Assembly: GCA_017511605.1 (NCBI GenBank)
Contig: JAFWJL010000008.1
Location: forward strand, 124,001-188,000
Source of the DNA: Bacilli bacterium
Lineage (GTDB): Bacteria > Bacillota_I > Bacilli_A > RF39 > UBA660
Reading direction: 5' to 3'
DNA: 64,000 nucleotides
The notes beneath the pieces are model-generated. The model saw only the letters and a list, made by a program, of their open reading frames with translations, did no database searches and was not told the origin of the DNA. The translations under genes were made by a program, and so were the position numbers. Below, one piece after another: positions 40,817 to 50,145 of this stretch. Each line of letters begins with the position of its first letter. The stretch's first letter is position 1.

Positions 40817-42355
40817 ACTTTCTATTATATAAGAATTTTTTACTTGGTCTGGAAATTTTATTGGAATTGATGGTTCGGTTACTTCAATTATTTTATATAT
40901 TCTTAGTGTATTCCATTGATTTTTACTTTCATCATAATAGGCATAACCTATTGTTCCATCTTTAAAATATACGTTTATGAATTGTGCTGGTTCCAATGGA
41001 ATTTCAGAAAAGTCTTTTGTAGTTTTTGTTGTATATCTTATTGTAGTAGTTCCATTTGATTCAAATGTTTCATGGGAATTATAAATATATTTTTCTACTC
41101 TGTCGGAATTAACTATGTCCGATACATTTGTTTCTTCTATCAGTTTTTTATCGGTAGTTAGATAAAAATCATTATAATAATTATCTAATGTATTATTAAA
41201 ATAAATTCTATTGTTTGCTTTATCTGAATATATTGCTTTCATCATTAAGTCATCATTAATATCTTTGCCTGTTTTGTTGTAGTACATTTTGGCAATATAA
41301 TTATCTATTTTTGAATTCAATTCAGTTCCATTAAAATTAGGATCATTTAATGATACAGCTGAAGTTGTGAATAATTCTAATAATTGTTTTGCTTCTTCAG
41401 GGTTTAGGTATTTATTAATGGCTTTTTCAAAACTATCTGTATCACCTTTATAATTGCATTCGGCAATTGTTTCAGGGCCAATTATTTCCATTAATGCTTT
41501 TAATCTTATAATATAGGGTTGATAATCTAATATTGATTCATTATAAAATTCACGTTTTATTATTTCTGTAGCTGTTTCTCTGATATATGCATATTTATTT
41601 TGCGCTTGTGTTAAATGAATAAATTCATGTGTAGCTATTGAAGTATAATATGGATTATTATCTACTTTTTTTAATATATATATAGTATTTGGATTTAGTG
41701 GATCATAATAACCATCGGCATTAGGTACTTCTTCACTTGTGAATGTTTTTATATTAACATTATCAAAACAATTTCTTATTGAATAATTTCTAATTGGATC
41801 AGAATACTCTAACATAAAATTAAAATATGCTTCATTTGAAAGCAATCTCTTATCTTCTTCGCTTAGATATTTGGATGTTTCAATTGAATTAATGAGTTCA
41901 TCGGATGTTAATTTATTAATATATGATATAGATGTATCTATTTTTTTCCTTATTGTTGGATCTCCTACAAATGGAATTAATACTGTAGATGATAATATTA
42001 TTTCAAATACTATAGTTGATACTATTAATTTATATATTTTAGATGAAACTTTAGAATTTCCTAAACAATTTATTGCACTTACACCATTATTATTTAGAAA
42101 CATAAAAATATCTTCTATACCGTTTTTATAATATCTTTTATTATTGGCTTCATCTATATATACATCATAATCATTATATTTTTCTAAATATGTTAGTTTT
42201 GAAGATAGTAGTGTTTTAATAAGATTTCTTATTTCTTCTTTATCTAGAGAATTTATTGAATTATTATTTACTTTTACTACGCTTACTTCATTATCTTTAT
42301 AATTGATATAATAATTATTTTTATTAGTTGTATCATTTATTATTCCTAATAACAT
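40799..42355 (-). CDS. Membrane-anchored putative zinc metallopeptidase (HExxH)
   Basis: 518 aa. A cytosolic N-terminal part (about 105 residues) is followed by one membrane helix (YKLIVSTIVFEIILSSTVLI, residues about 108-127) and a large outside domain. That domain carries ATHEFIHLTQ near residue 242 with a Glu in RETATEI about 18 residues later, which fits a gluzincin-like zinc site. The substrate is unknown. It is the last gene of a tight three-gene operon with an acyl-adenylate ligase and a transglutaminase-like protein. Confidence 0.65.
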   Translation of the reverse strand: MLLGIINDTTNKNNYYINYKDNEVSVVKVNNNSINSLDKEEIRNLIKTLLSSKLTYLEKYNDYDVYIDEANNKRYYKNGIEDIFMFLNNNGVSAINCLGNSKVSSKIYKLIVSTIVFEIILSSTVLIPFVGDPTIRKKIDTSISYINKLTSDELINSIETSKYLSEEDKRLLSNEAYFNFMLEYSDPIRNYSIRNCFDNVNIKTFTSEEVPNADGYYDPLNPNTIYILKKVDNNPYYTSIATHEFIHLTQAQNKYAYIRETATEIIKREFYNESILDYQPYIIRLKALMEIIGPETIAECNYKGDTDSFEKAINKYLNPEEAKQLLELFTTSAVSLNDPNFNGTELNSKIDNYIAKMYYNKTGKDINDDLMMKAIYSDKANNRIYFNNTLDNYYNDFYLTTDKKLIEETNVSDIVNSDRVEKYIYNSHETFESNGTTTIRYTTKTTKDFSEIPLEPAQFINVYFKDGTIGYAYYDESKNQWNTLRIYKIIEVTEPSIPIKFPDQVKNSYIIESEAKVI

Positions 42356-42364
42356 ATATTTCCT

Positions 42365-44110
42365 CTATTTCTTTTTATTTTCTTCTTCTTTTTCTAATTC
42401 TTTATAATTTACTTTGTTATATAGTGTTTTTGGTAGTTCTTCTCTTATTTCAAATTCTTTTGGTACTGAGAATACAGCTAATTTCTTTTTACATAATTCT
42501 TTTAATTCTTTTTCTAAACTACTACTCCATTTATATCCTTCATTTAATACTATAAATGCCTTTGGAACGTGCATTTTATATGGATGAGGTATTCCTATTA
42601 CACAGGCTTTTTTTATAGCGTGGTGGCTTTCTAATACACCTTCAATCATAGATGGATATACATTAAATCCACTTACTACAATCATTCTTTTTAATCTTTG
42701 TGTATAGTAAACTATTCCATTGGCAGCAATATAACCAATGTCACCTGTATGTAGCCATAGTTTTCCATCATGTTTTCTTAATACTTCTTTTGTTTCTTTA
42801 GGATTATTTAAGTAACCGCTCATTAGTGTTGGACCATTAACAATAATTTCTCCTTCTTCACCAATGGCTTTTTCAGTATTTGTATCAGGATCCCATATTT
42901 TATAAGTGTTTCCTACCATAGGAATACCAATACTTCCTGGCTCATTAGTTCCTGGAAATGTGTAGCAACTTGCAGCAACACTTTCTGTCATTCCATAACC
43001 CTTAGCTATATTAACATGTGCGCCATGCTTATGAAGAAATTCATTTACTTTAGTTTCAGCAGCTACTGATAAGTAGTCTCCTCCTGAAATAATATATTTT
43101 AATTGAGACATATCAACTTTATCAAATTTTTTATTGTTCATCATACCTTCCCATAAAGTAGGAACACCTAGTATTACATGAGGTTTATCATTTTTCCATA
43201 TTTTATAGAATCTATTTGCGTCATATTCTGGCATAAGTATAGTTTCTACTTTTAATGATAATGGAGTATGTACACATACACCTAAACCAAATCCATGGAA
43301 TATTGGTAATATTGTAACAATTTTATCCTTAGGTCTTACATCAATTACATTAACTCCTGATTGTTGGGCCAAGGCATTAAAACTATAATTAGAAATCATG
43401 ATACCTTTAGGTGTACCTGTTGTTCCTCCACTATGAAGTATTACAGCTATATCATCTTTTTTTACGTCAGCTTTAAATTCTTTATTGTATGCTACACCTT
43501 TAATCATGAAGTCTTTCCAACTCATAAAGTCTATATCACTTAATTTAGGTCTTTTCATTGTTAAACTTCTAGTTAATGTATAACCTATACTTAATCCTAG
43601 AGGCATGCTTAGTTTAGGAGATACTAATATAGTTTTATATACTAATGTTTCTGCGATTACATCTTTGAATTTATCATAATTAAAGTCTACTAAAAATAAG
43701 AATCTACTTTTATTTTCTTTTAAATAGAATTTAATTTGTTCTGGACTAGATAATGGATGAACCATATCAGCAATAGCCCCTATTTTATTACATGCATAGA
43801 ATACATATAAAGCTTCAGGCATATTAGGTAAACATATAGTTACGACGTCTTTTTCTTTAACTCCATGGCTTCTTAAAGCTCTAGCACAAGTATCTATGTT
43901 TTCAAAGAACTCATTATAACTTATTCTATTTTCAAAATAGTTTAGGGCTATATAGTCTAAATCATCCCCTACACTATCTTTCATATAGTTATATATTGAT
44001 TTTGTAGTAAATTTTATTTTTCTTTCTTCTCTTGAATAATAATTCAACCATGGTTCATTTTTATGCTTTGGTTTAAATAATTTTGTGAGTAAGTCTCTTA
44101 ATCTTATCAT
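42365..44110 (-). CDS. AMP-dependent synthetase/ligase (acyl-CoA synthetase-like)
   Basis: 581 aa of the adenylate-forming superfamily. It has the P-loop HSGGTTGTPKG near residue 223, GYGMTESVA near 370, the hinge aspartate in LWLHTGDIGYI, and the catalytic Lys in LPKTLYNKVNYKEL at the C-terminus. It activates a carboxylic acid, probably a fatty acid, as an acyl-AMP. No acyl carrier protein is nearby. It starts 2 bases after the upstream stop, within the three-gene operon. Confidence 0.88.
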   Translation of the reverse strand: MIRLRDLLTKLFKPKHKNEPWLNYYSREERKIKFTTKSIYNYMKDSVGDDLDYIALNYFENRISYNEFFENIDTCARALRSHGVKEKDVVTICLPNMPEALYVFYACNKIGAIADMVHPLSSPEQIKFYLKENKSRFLFLVDFNYDKFKDVIAETLVYKTILVSPKLSMPLGLSIGYTLTRSLTMKRPKLSDIDFMSWKDFMIKGVAYNKEFKADVKKDDIAVILHSGGTTGTPKGIMISNYSFNALAQQSGVNVIDVRPKDKIVTILPIFHGFGLGVCVHTPLSLKVETILMPEYDANRFYKIWKNDKPHVILGVPTLWEGMMNNKKFDKVDMSQLKYIISGGDYLSVAAETKVNEFLHKHGAHVNIAKGYGMTESVAASCYTFPGTNEPGSIGIPMVGNTYKIWDPDTNTEKAIGEEGEIIVNGPTLMSGYLNNPKETKEVLRKHDGKLWLHTGDIGYIAANGIVYYTQRLKRMIVVSGFNVYPSMIEGVLESHHAIKKACVIGIPHPYKMHVPKAFIVLNEGYKWSSSLEKELKELCKKKLAVFSVPKEFEIREELPKTLYNKVNYKELEKEEENKKK

Positions 44111-44112
44111 TT

Positions 44113-45780
44113 TTATCTCCTTTTTGTTTTCTCAAGACTGTCTAGTGTAATTCCTTCAGTTGAATGGAAATATTTCATTAATTCTTCATTATAATTTATA
44201 TTTCCTGTTTCATTTATGTATCCTATGTATCCACAATTGTTTTCTATTGAATAAGATATATTATCTTCATTTAGTAATTTTTCTTGTATTTCTTTTTTTG
44301 TACTATAAATTATATCGTTATCACTATATATAATTCTTTTTCTTAATAATGGTTTGTTTTCTTTATATTGTACATCATATACATTATATTTATATGCTTG
44401 GGTATCACCTATTTTGATAGGGTCTGTTCCATCTTTTTCTACAACTAGTACTGTTCCATCATTTTTTGGATATACTTTAGGGGATTCATTAAATATTTTT
44501 AGGTCTTTTTCTTCTTTTCTAAACTGATTTATATATCCTTTTGTTCCTTGATAGGAAACTAATTCTCCGACATATGAACTTCCTTTATTTAATGAATCGG
44601 CGATATTTTCAACACTAAATACTTTATTAATTATGTCGCCACTAGTTATGATATTTTCTTTTTTGAAATTTTTATTATCGATATATTCACTTATATTTTC
44701 TTTACTAGTTAATATTAATGGAAAATTATTTAATTTTCCGTCAACCATATTATCATAATAATATGTATAATAAACTTCATTATTAATTATTTTAGTACCT
44801 ATTTGAATTAATATAAATTCAGTATTGTTTTGTCTTTGACATCTAAATGATATTTTTTCAAATTCTTCCTCTTTAATTACTGTAGAAGAAATAAATTTTA
44901 ATGCATCTCTACTTAATTTGCATATTCTACTATGAAGCGATCTAAAAGGATCATTTTTATATGGTTTATGTGTTTTATTAAATTCTGCAGGACTTTGTCC
45001 TAAATATATATAAGAGTCGTGTGTACCATGTCTAAATTTTGTATTTTCTAATGTTAGGTCTACAGCATAGTGTTTACCCTCTATAACTACTATATTCCAG
45101 GCATGGCCATTACCGCCTACATAATAACATTTTATATTTTGTCTATCACAAAATTCTTTGAATATTAGAGAATAACCAGCGCATACTGCTTTTTTTGTGA
45201 TAAGACCTCTTAATGATCTTACCTCAGAATTTGGACTGTCTTCATATTCTGGGTCATAAGTGATTTTTGTTTTGAGTGTAGTATAAAGATATACTAATTT
45301 TTGGAAATTAGACCATTTGTTTTTTATTTTACTTTCTATGTTTTCGATTTCTTCTAGTATTTTGATTGTTTCGTCTTTAGTATATATGACAGAAGAAAAG
45401 AATAAATTTATTGCACTTGTTACACTGTTTTTATGATTGAAAAAATTAGCTTGGTTTAATGCTCCAATACGTGTTAAATCATATGCTCCTGCTACTCGGA
45501 TATAGACATGATTATTTAGATTTTTTAACATATCGCTAGTAATTCCTTTTGTATTTGGAATTATTACTAGAATGGCATCGTTTGGATATTTTTTACAGTG
45601 TTCATTAATTTCATTTATGTTAAAGTCTTTAGTATCATCATAGTTGATTGTACGGTCATCGCACATTACTTTTAGTAATGATTGCAAATCTTTATTATTA
45701 GATATCAATTCTATTATTTTTTGTTTTTCTTCTTCATTTTCTATTGAATTTAAATATTCATCAACAAGGTTATTTCCCAT
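44113..45780 (-). CDS. Transglutaminase-like cysteine protease-fold protein
   Basis: 555 aa. A helical N-terminal region (1-180) precedes a transglutaminase-like core with all three catalytic positions: Cys in KKAVCAGYS near residue 198, His in GNGHAWNIV and Asp in YAVDLTLEN. The C-terminal 270 residues are beta-rich and unrecognised. No signal peptide is evident, so it may act in the cytosol. It is the first gene of the operon with the ligase and the HExxH peptidase. Confidence 0.78.
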   Translation of the reverse strand: MGNNLVDEYLNSIENEEEKQKIIELISNNKDLQSLLKVMCDDRTINYDDTKDFNINEINEHCKKYPNDAILVIIPNTKGITSDMLKNLNNHVYIRVAGAYDLTRIGALNQANFFNHKNSVTSAINLFFSSVIYTKDETIKILEEIENIESKIKNKWSNFQKLVYLYTTLKTKITYDPEYEDSPNSEVRSLRGLITKKAVCAGYSLIFKEFCDRQNIKCYYVGGNGHAWNIVVIEGKHYAVDLTLENTKFRHGTHDSYIYLGQSPAEFNKTHKPYKNDPFRSLHSRICKLSRDALKFISSTVIKEEEFEKISFRCQRQNNTEFILIQIGTKIINNEVYYTYYYDNMVDGKLNNFPLILTSKENISEYIDNKNFKKENIITSGDIINKVFSVENIADSLNKGSSYVGELVSYQGTKGYINQFRKEEKDLKIFNESPKVYPKNDGTVLVVEKDGTDPIKIGDTQAYKYNVYDVQYKENKPLLRKRIIYSDNDIIYSTKKEIQEKLLNEDNISYSIENNCGYIGYINETGNINYNEELMKYFHSTEGITLDSLEKTKRR

Positions 45781-45802
45781 ATAATCACCTAACCTAATTA
45801 TA

Positions 45803-46384
45803 TCATATATTTTTTTCTAATTCATTTAAATAACATTTACCACACATAGGATGGTATACTACGTTGTCACAAGATCCATCTATAACTACTTCTTTTCCTT
45901 CTAAAGTGAATTTACCATTGACGTATCTAGCATTAAATTTAGCTCTTTTACCACAGCTACAGATAGTAATTAATTCTTCGATTTCATCTGCTAATTCCAA
46001 TAGTCTTTTACTTCCTTCAAATAGATGAGATTGGAAATCTGTTTTTAATCCATAACAAATTACAGGAATATTTAATTGTTTAGTTACCTTCCATAGTTCT
46101 TCTACTTGTTTTGCAGTTAGAAATTGGGCTTCATCTACTAATATACATGCAGCTAATTTAAAATCATTTAGATATTTTTTAAATGATTCTTTTTTATTGA
46201 TTAAGATATCAACTTTTCTTTTTATACCAATTCTTGATTCTAAATGATCTTCACCTTTAGTATCAATACTAGATTTGATTACAATTACTTTTTTATTGTT
46301 TTCTTCATAATTATGGGCTACTTGCATTAAAAGGGTTGATTTACCACAATTCATAGCTCCATATCTAAAATATAATTTACTCAT
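45803..46384 (-). CDS. tdk: Thymidine kinase
   Basis: 193 aa, type II thymidine kinase: P-loop GAMNCGKST near residue 8, ILVDEAQFL near 84, and a C-terminal zinc ribbon (CSCGKRAKF, CGKCY) around the lasso loop. It phosphorylates thymidine and deoxyuridine in salvage, with deoB and two other nucleotide enzymes elsewhere in the window. Confidence 0.93.
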   Translation of the reverse strand: MSKLYFRYGAMNCGKSTLLMQVAHNYEENNKKVIVIKSSIDTKGEDHLESRIGIKRKVDILINKKESFKKYLNDFKLAACILVDEAQFLTAKQVEELWKVTKQLNIPVICYGLKTDFQSHLFEGSKRLLELADEIEELITICSCGKRAKFNARYVNGKFTLEGKEVVIDGSCDNVVYHPMCGKCYLNELEKNI

Positions 46385-46412
46385 ATTATCACCATAAAAA
46401 TTATATCATAAA

Positions 46413-46435
46413 AAAAGAGATTTTTAATCTCTTTT
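46413..46435 (-). terminator. Terminator hairpin
   Basis: Stem AAAAGAGATT / AATCTCTTTT with a 3-nt loop; T-rich on the - strand. It ends the zinc-ribbon gene transcript. Confidence 0.75.
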
Positions 46436-46555
46436 ATATGTTTTTACTTTATTATTTTCTTCTACTAATGTATTAATTGATTCATCGTTTTTTTGTTCAC
46501 AACTTCTAGGAAGTGAACTTCTAACTAAAATGTCTCTTTTATTTTTACCAGTCAC
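46424..46555 (-). CDS. Possible small ORF overlapping the end of the zinc-ribbon gene
   Basis: A 43-residue frame (VTGKNKRDILVRSSLPRSCE...) starting at a GTG that overlaps the upstream stop by 11 bases and ending at a terminator. The composition looks protein-like and unlike the low-complexity frame upstream. The ribosome binding site is poor, with AGGAGG about 14 bases away. It could be a coupled small gene or the trace of a frameshift. Confidence 0.3.
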   Translation of the reverse strand: MTGKNKRDILVRSSLPRSCEQKNDESINTLVEENNKVKTYKRD

Positions 46556-47348
46556 TACTCCAGTCTGTTCCTCCTGAATCCCAGCTATCGCCAGAATCCC
46601 AACTACTATCTGAATCCCAATCATCACTTGAACTACTACTTGATTCCCAACTTTCATCATATACACTACTTGAAGTTATGTCTGTGTATGATGAGTCTGA
46701 TGAATCATAACTATATCCATCATAGTAATCACCAACATTGCCTTCATAACTTGGCGTTGAAGAAGGCACCCAATCGTTATTATATATATACCAATTTCCT
46801 TGGACATAATAATACTCTTGACCATTAATGTTGTAATAGCCTCGTGAAGGGGTCTTTCTTAGTACTGTAAATCCTACGCCAATAATTATTATAGTTGCAA
46901 TAATTATTGTGATTAATTTTCTTAAGTTGGTTCCAAATTTGGATTTGCTAGAACCATTTATATTACGATTATTATTTATTTCTTTTTGATTTAAAATTTC
47001 TTCTTTTAATTTCATATAAAGTTCATTGACGGCATATTTTTCATCTTTGCCTTCATAACGTATTTTTCTTTCACCGGTATCTTTATTTTTATATACAATA
47101 AATTTTCCTGTATTATCGTCTTTATATATACCAAAAGATTTTGCTTCTTGACAATTGATTCCTATAAAAAATCTAGTTATTTCATATGGTGGAAGATTAT
47201 GTGCTTTATACCATTCTTCTAATTCGGTTATTGTGGTAGGCGTCTGATTTGCTGTTCTTTTAAAATTTTTATTTGGCGCTCCACAAGTGGGACATTTTTC
47301 TTCTGATTCATCTATATAATTATTACAATACTCACATCTTATTTTCAT
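46545..47348 (-). CDS. Zinc-ribbon membrane protein with Ser/Asp/Trp-rich tail
   Basis: 267 aa. An N-terminal zinc ribbon (CEYCNNYIDESEEKCPTC) is followed by a soluble domain, one membrane helix (residues about 145-162) and a C-terminal outside tail of low complexity (DSSWDSGDSWDSG). The family is of the zinc-ribbon, signal-transducing or envelope type. No function is known. The repetitive tail is prone to slippage, which may explain the overlapping small ORF. Confidence 0.65.
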   Translation of the reverse strand: MKIRCEYCNNYIDESEEKCPTCGAPNKNFKRTANQTPTTITELEEWYKAHNLPPYEITRFFIGINCQEAKSFGIYKDDNTGKFIVYKNKDTGERKIRYEGKDEKYAVNELYMKLKEEILNQKEINNNRNINGSSKSKFGTNLRKLITIIIATIIIIGVGFTVLRKTPSRGYYNINGQEYYYVQGNWYIYNNDWVPSSTPSYEGNVGDYYDGYSYDSSDSSYTDITSSSVYDESWESSSSSSDDWDSDSSWDSGDSWDSGGTDWSSDW

Positions 47349-47407
47349 ATATACTCCTTATTTATATTATTATAACATAATATAATAAAATATATTTTTT
47401 ATTTATA

Positions 47408-47430
47408 TAAAAAAGAGACTTAGTCTCTAG
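47408..47430 (-). terminator. Rho-independent terminator
   Basis: On the - strand: stem AGAGAC / GTCTCT with TAA loop and T-run, containing the stop codon of the PAP2 gene. Confidence 0.75.
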
Positions 47431-48079
47431 TTTTTTTATAAGAATATATGAAGGAATAATATAAATATACTAGGAATGCAGATATTATTACTCCTCCTAT
47501 AATATCAGTTAACCAATGTACTCCTGAAAGTAATCTACCAACTACTAAGACTATCATTAATACATAAGTTAATATATTAAATATTTTTAATATATTTTCA
47601 TTCTTTATATAATGCTTACTAATTAATAATGATGATGCACATACGCAGCAAGCTAGTAATGTATGACTTGATGGGAAGCTTGATTCTAAAGCTCCATCCT
47701 CTAATACTGGTCTATAGTTTATTACTATCTTGTCACACAGTACGTATAAAGCTAACATTACTACATAAAAAATTCCTAAATATATTAATCTTTTATCTAC
47801 TTTTTTAAGTGATTTATATTTTATTATTTGGATTATTCCTTGTATTCCATAGAAAGCACAATATAAGAATGGTACTATTCCTAAATATTTAGTTATCTTA
47901 TACCATAAATCATTATATGGTAATGCATTGTGTACTAATCCGTTTATTCCAGCAAATCCTACGCTACTTCCTTTTGGACCAATACTTTGAACATCATATT
48001 TCATAACTAGTAAAGTATATAAAATAGATATTACTAATAGTATAAATGTTGTTAAAAATAATTTTCTTCTTTTACTCAT
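47420..48079 (-). CDS. PAP2-family membrane phosphatase
   Basis: 219 aa, six helices, with the three acid-phosphatase motifs: K-x6-RP (KIVINYRP), FPSSHTLLA and the SGVHWLTD His-Asp site. It likely dephosphorylates a lipid such as undecaprenyl pyrophosphate or phosphatidic acid on the outer face. It has its own ribosome binding site GGAGAG and a terminator. Confidence 0.88.
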   Translation of the reverse strand: MSKRRKLFLTTFILLVISILYTLLVMKYDVQSIGPKGSSVGFAGINGLVHNALPYNDLWYKITKYLGIVPFLYCAFYGIQGIIQIIKYKSLKKVDKRLIYLGIFYVVMLALYVLCDKIVINYRPVLEDGALESSFPSSHTLLACCVCASSLLISKHYIKNENILKIFNILTYVLMIVLVVGRLLSGVHWLTDIIGGVIISAFLVYLYYSFIYSYKKTRD

Positions 48080-48119
48080 AATTCTCTCCTATTCTTTGTA
48101 CTATTAAAGAATAACACAA

Positions 48120-48956
48120 TTAAATGACTAAATCAACAATTATACCTATAATAACTCCAATAAAATATATTAATGAAAGAACTGTGATGTTTTCTTTTAA
48201 ATTTTTATTAGTTCTAAATAATAGTAATATACCTAAACCACTACCAGTTAATAGTCCAGCTAGAAGTGTACCTATTGTGATTAAATTAGATAAATATAAT
48301 TCTGTAATAATTACACTACCTGCACAATTTGGTATTAGCCCTATTAAACTAGATACAAAGTAAGTTAATATATTTTTATTTAATAATAGATTAGATACAT
48401 TATCTTCTCCTATTTTATATATTATTATTCCTATTAGTAAGTTGGCTATTAAAACGAATAATCCTATTTTTAATGTATGAATTACACTAGAAATAATAAT
48501 ATTTTTCTTTTTACAATGACAATGATCATGTTCACATAGTTCATGTATTTCTTCTTTTTCTTCTTTCTTTCTATATATAAGATCAATTATAAAACCAATT
48601 ATAATACCTGCGACTACTTTGAATCCTATTATTCCTAGTACTAGTTTAATATTTGTTTTTTCACTTAGCATGATTGGTAACATTTCGTCACTAGTAGATA
48701 AGAATACAGCGATAAGTGTCCCCATAGTTATTACTCTAGCCGAAAATAAATTTGCTGCCATAGTACTAAATCCACATTGTGGTAGAGCTCCTAATACTGA
48801 ACCTACTAATGGACCAATTTTTTGATTTTTAGTTAGTATTTTCTGATTTTTTTTACTTAATTTATGTTCTATAAATTCTAATATAATAAAAGTAACTAAT
48901 AAATATGGTAATAGTTTTAATGTGTCTATTAATCCATCTAACAACACGTCTATCAT
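48120..48956 (-). CDS. Putative heavy-metal exporter (ArsP_2/'putative manganese transporter' family)
   Basis: 278 aa, about ten helices. Two related motifs, GALPQCGFS near residue 57 and GLIPNCAGS near residue 208, mark the internal duplication of this family (PF11449). The central cytosolic loop ELCEHDHCHCKKK is His/Cys-rich and probably binds metal. It starts one base after the fur-family gene, so metal-dependent control is expected. The metal is not certain. Confidence 0.82.
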   Translation of the reverse strand: MIDVLLDGLIDTLKLLPYLLVTFIILEFIEHKLSKKNQKILTKNQKIGPLVGSVLGALPQCGFSTMAANLFSARVITMGTLIAVFLSTSDEMLPIMLSEKTNIKLVLGIIGFKVVAGIIIGFIIDLIYRKKEEKEEIHELCEHDHCHCKKKNIIISSVIHTLKIGLFVLIANLLIGIIIYKIGEDNVSNLLLNKNILTYFVSSLIGLIPNCAGSVIITELYLSNLITIGTLLAGLLTGSGLGILLLFRTNKNLKENITVLSLIYFIGVIIGIIVDLVI

Positions 48957-48957
48957 T

Positions 48958-49350
48958 TTATTTGCCTCCTATACATTTACTACATATTCCGTCTATTATT
49001 ATGTGATCTTTATTTGGTTTAAATTTATGATTTTGAACTATATGAGAAGTTAATTCTTCTATACAGTCACAATCAATATGTGTTATATTACCGCATTTAT
49101 CACATTTTAAATAAAAGTGATTTTCTTCAGTACATTCTTCTAAATACTGATAGTATGTAGTGTTATCACTACTAATAGTTTTATTTAATTTATTTTCTTC
49201 TACTAATTTATCAATCAATCTATATATAGTTGTTAATCCTACTTTTCCTTTTAACTCTTTATATATATCTTTTATAGTAAAAGAATTTTTTTGTTGTTTT
49301 ATAATATTTAATATTATATCTTTTTGCTTTGTTTTATATACTTCTTTCAT
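48958..49350 (-). CDS. Fur-family metalloregulator
   Basis: 130 aa: a winged helix (TIKDIYKELKGKVGLTTIYRLIDKL) and a dimerisation domain with His-rich and CxxC sites (HFYLKCDKCGNITHIDC; GICSKC), the structural zinc site of Fur/Zur/PerR proteins. It lies in an operon with a metal exporter. A perfect 7-1-7 Fur-type box overlaps its predicted transcription start, suggesting autoregulation. GGAGATG precedes the ATG. Confidence 0.88.
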   Translation of the reverse strand: MKEVYKTKQKDIILNIIKQQKNSFTIKDIYKELKGKVGLTTIYRLIDKLVEENKLNKTISSDNTTYYQYLEECTEENHFYLKCDKCGNITHIDCDCIEELTSHIVQNHKFKPNKDHIIIDGICSKCIGGK

Positions 49351-49365
49351 ATGACATCTCCAATT

Positions 49366-49414
49366 TGAAAATGATTTTCATATTCAATTATACACGTTAT
49401 ATACAAAAAAGCAA
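49366..49414 (-). promoter_or_regulatory. Promoter with 7-1-7 Fur-type operator
   Basis: TGAAAAT-G-ATTTTCA (49366-49380) is a perfect 7-1-7 inverted repeat like Fur/Zur/PerR boxes. On the - strand -35 TTGCTT (49409-49414), 16 bases and -10 TATAAT (49387-49392) place the transcription start at the edge of the box. Confidence 0.82.
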
Positions 49415-49417
49415 TAA

Positions 49418-49443
49418 AAAAAAGTAATAATATTACTTTTTTT
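49418..49443 (-). terminator. Rho-independent terminator
   Basis: Stem AAAGTAAT / ATTACTTT with a 3-nt loop and T-runs on both strands, overlapping the end of the membrane protein gene. Confidence 0.75.
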
Positions 49444-49768
49444 TGAATTTCTTAATTAAGAAATGTATTATGCTTCCTAATAATAATCCTATTAGAGAAT
49501 CAATTAAGTACCATAATATATATATTGATGCGGAACTATTATAATATATAAATATTGATGGTATAAATACTATAGAAACTATTATTGGATAGATATATTT
49601 GATTTTTTTATTTGAAATTATGCCTAATACTATTGCTAGTGTAAATGTAAGTATTAATAGTAGTACAATTAATCCCATAGTATCTGCCGGACCAGCTGTT
49701 AATGGTAAAAGATAAAATATAAGTATTTGTATTATTAATATTATTAATTCTTTTATATTCTTTTTCAT
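49433..49768 (-). CDS. Small polytopic membrane protein
   Basis: 111 aa, four hydrophobic helices and a Lys-rich C-terminus (IKKFKKK). No motif recognised. It starts 7 bases after the upstream gene and is the last member of a three-gene unit with a transglutaminase-like protein. Confidence 0.6.
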   Translation of the reverse strand: MKKNIKELIILIIQILIFYLLPLTAGPADTMGLIVLLLILTFTLAIVLGIISNKKIKYIYPIIVSIVFIPSIFIYYNSSASIYILWYLIDSLIGLLLGSIIHFLIKKFKKK

Positions 49769-49775
49769 AAATCTC

Positions 49776-50135
49776 CTAATAAGTAATTATTATTTTTCTA
49801 TAAAATATATTTTCTTCTACTGTATAAGATTGAATAAACATATTTCCTTTTTTATATCCGTAGGTTTCATCATTTTCGAAGTAAGTAAACTTATTCATAT
49901 ATTGTTTTATTTCATTGTTTAATTGTCTTCTACTCTTTAATGAATAAAATGTAGCTGCTGTCATACAACATTCACTTTTAAAGTATGAATACCTTGGTAT
50001 AAATATTTTTTCTCCGTTTACACCTATATATGTAGTTTTAAAGAATGTTTTATTATTACTTAAAATTATAAAACTTATTCCTATTATTAATAAAATAATA
50101 ACACTAATTACTATGAATAATATTTTTTTCTTCAT
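49776..50135 (-). CDS. Membrane-anchored hypothetical protein
   Basis: 119 aa: one N-terminal helix (residues about 4-26) and a small outside domain with two Cys (SECCMTA). Starts 10 bases after the upstream stop, with AAAGGAG before the ATG. Function unknown. Confidence 0.6.
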   Translation of the reverse strand: MKKKILFIVISVIILLIIGISFIILSNNKTFFKTTYIGVNGEKIFIPRYSYFKSECCMTAATFYSLKSRRQLNNEIKQYMNKFTYFENDETYGYKKGNMFIQSYTVEENIFYRKIIITY

Positions 50136-50145
50136 AAAAACTCCT

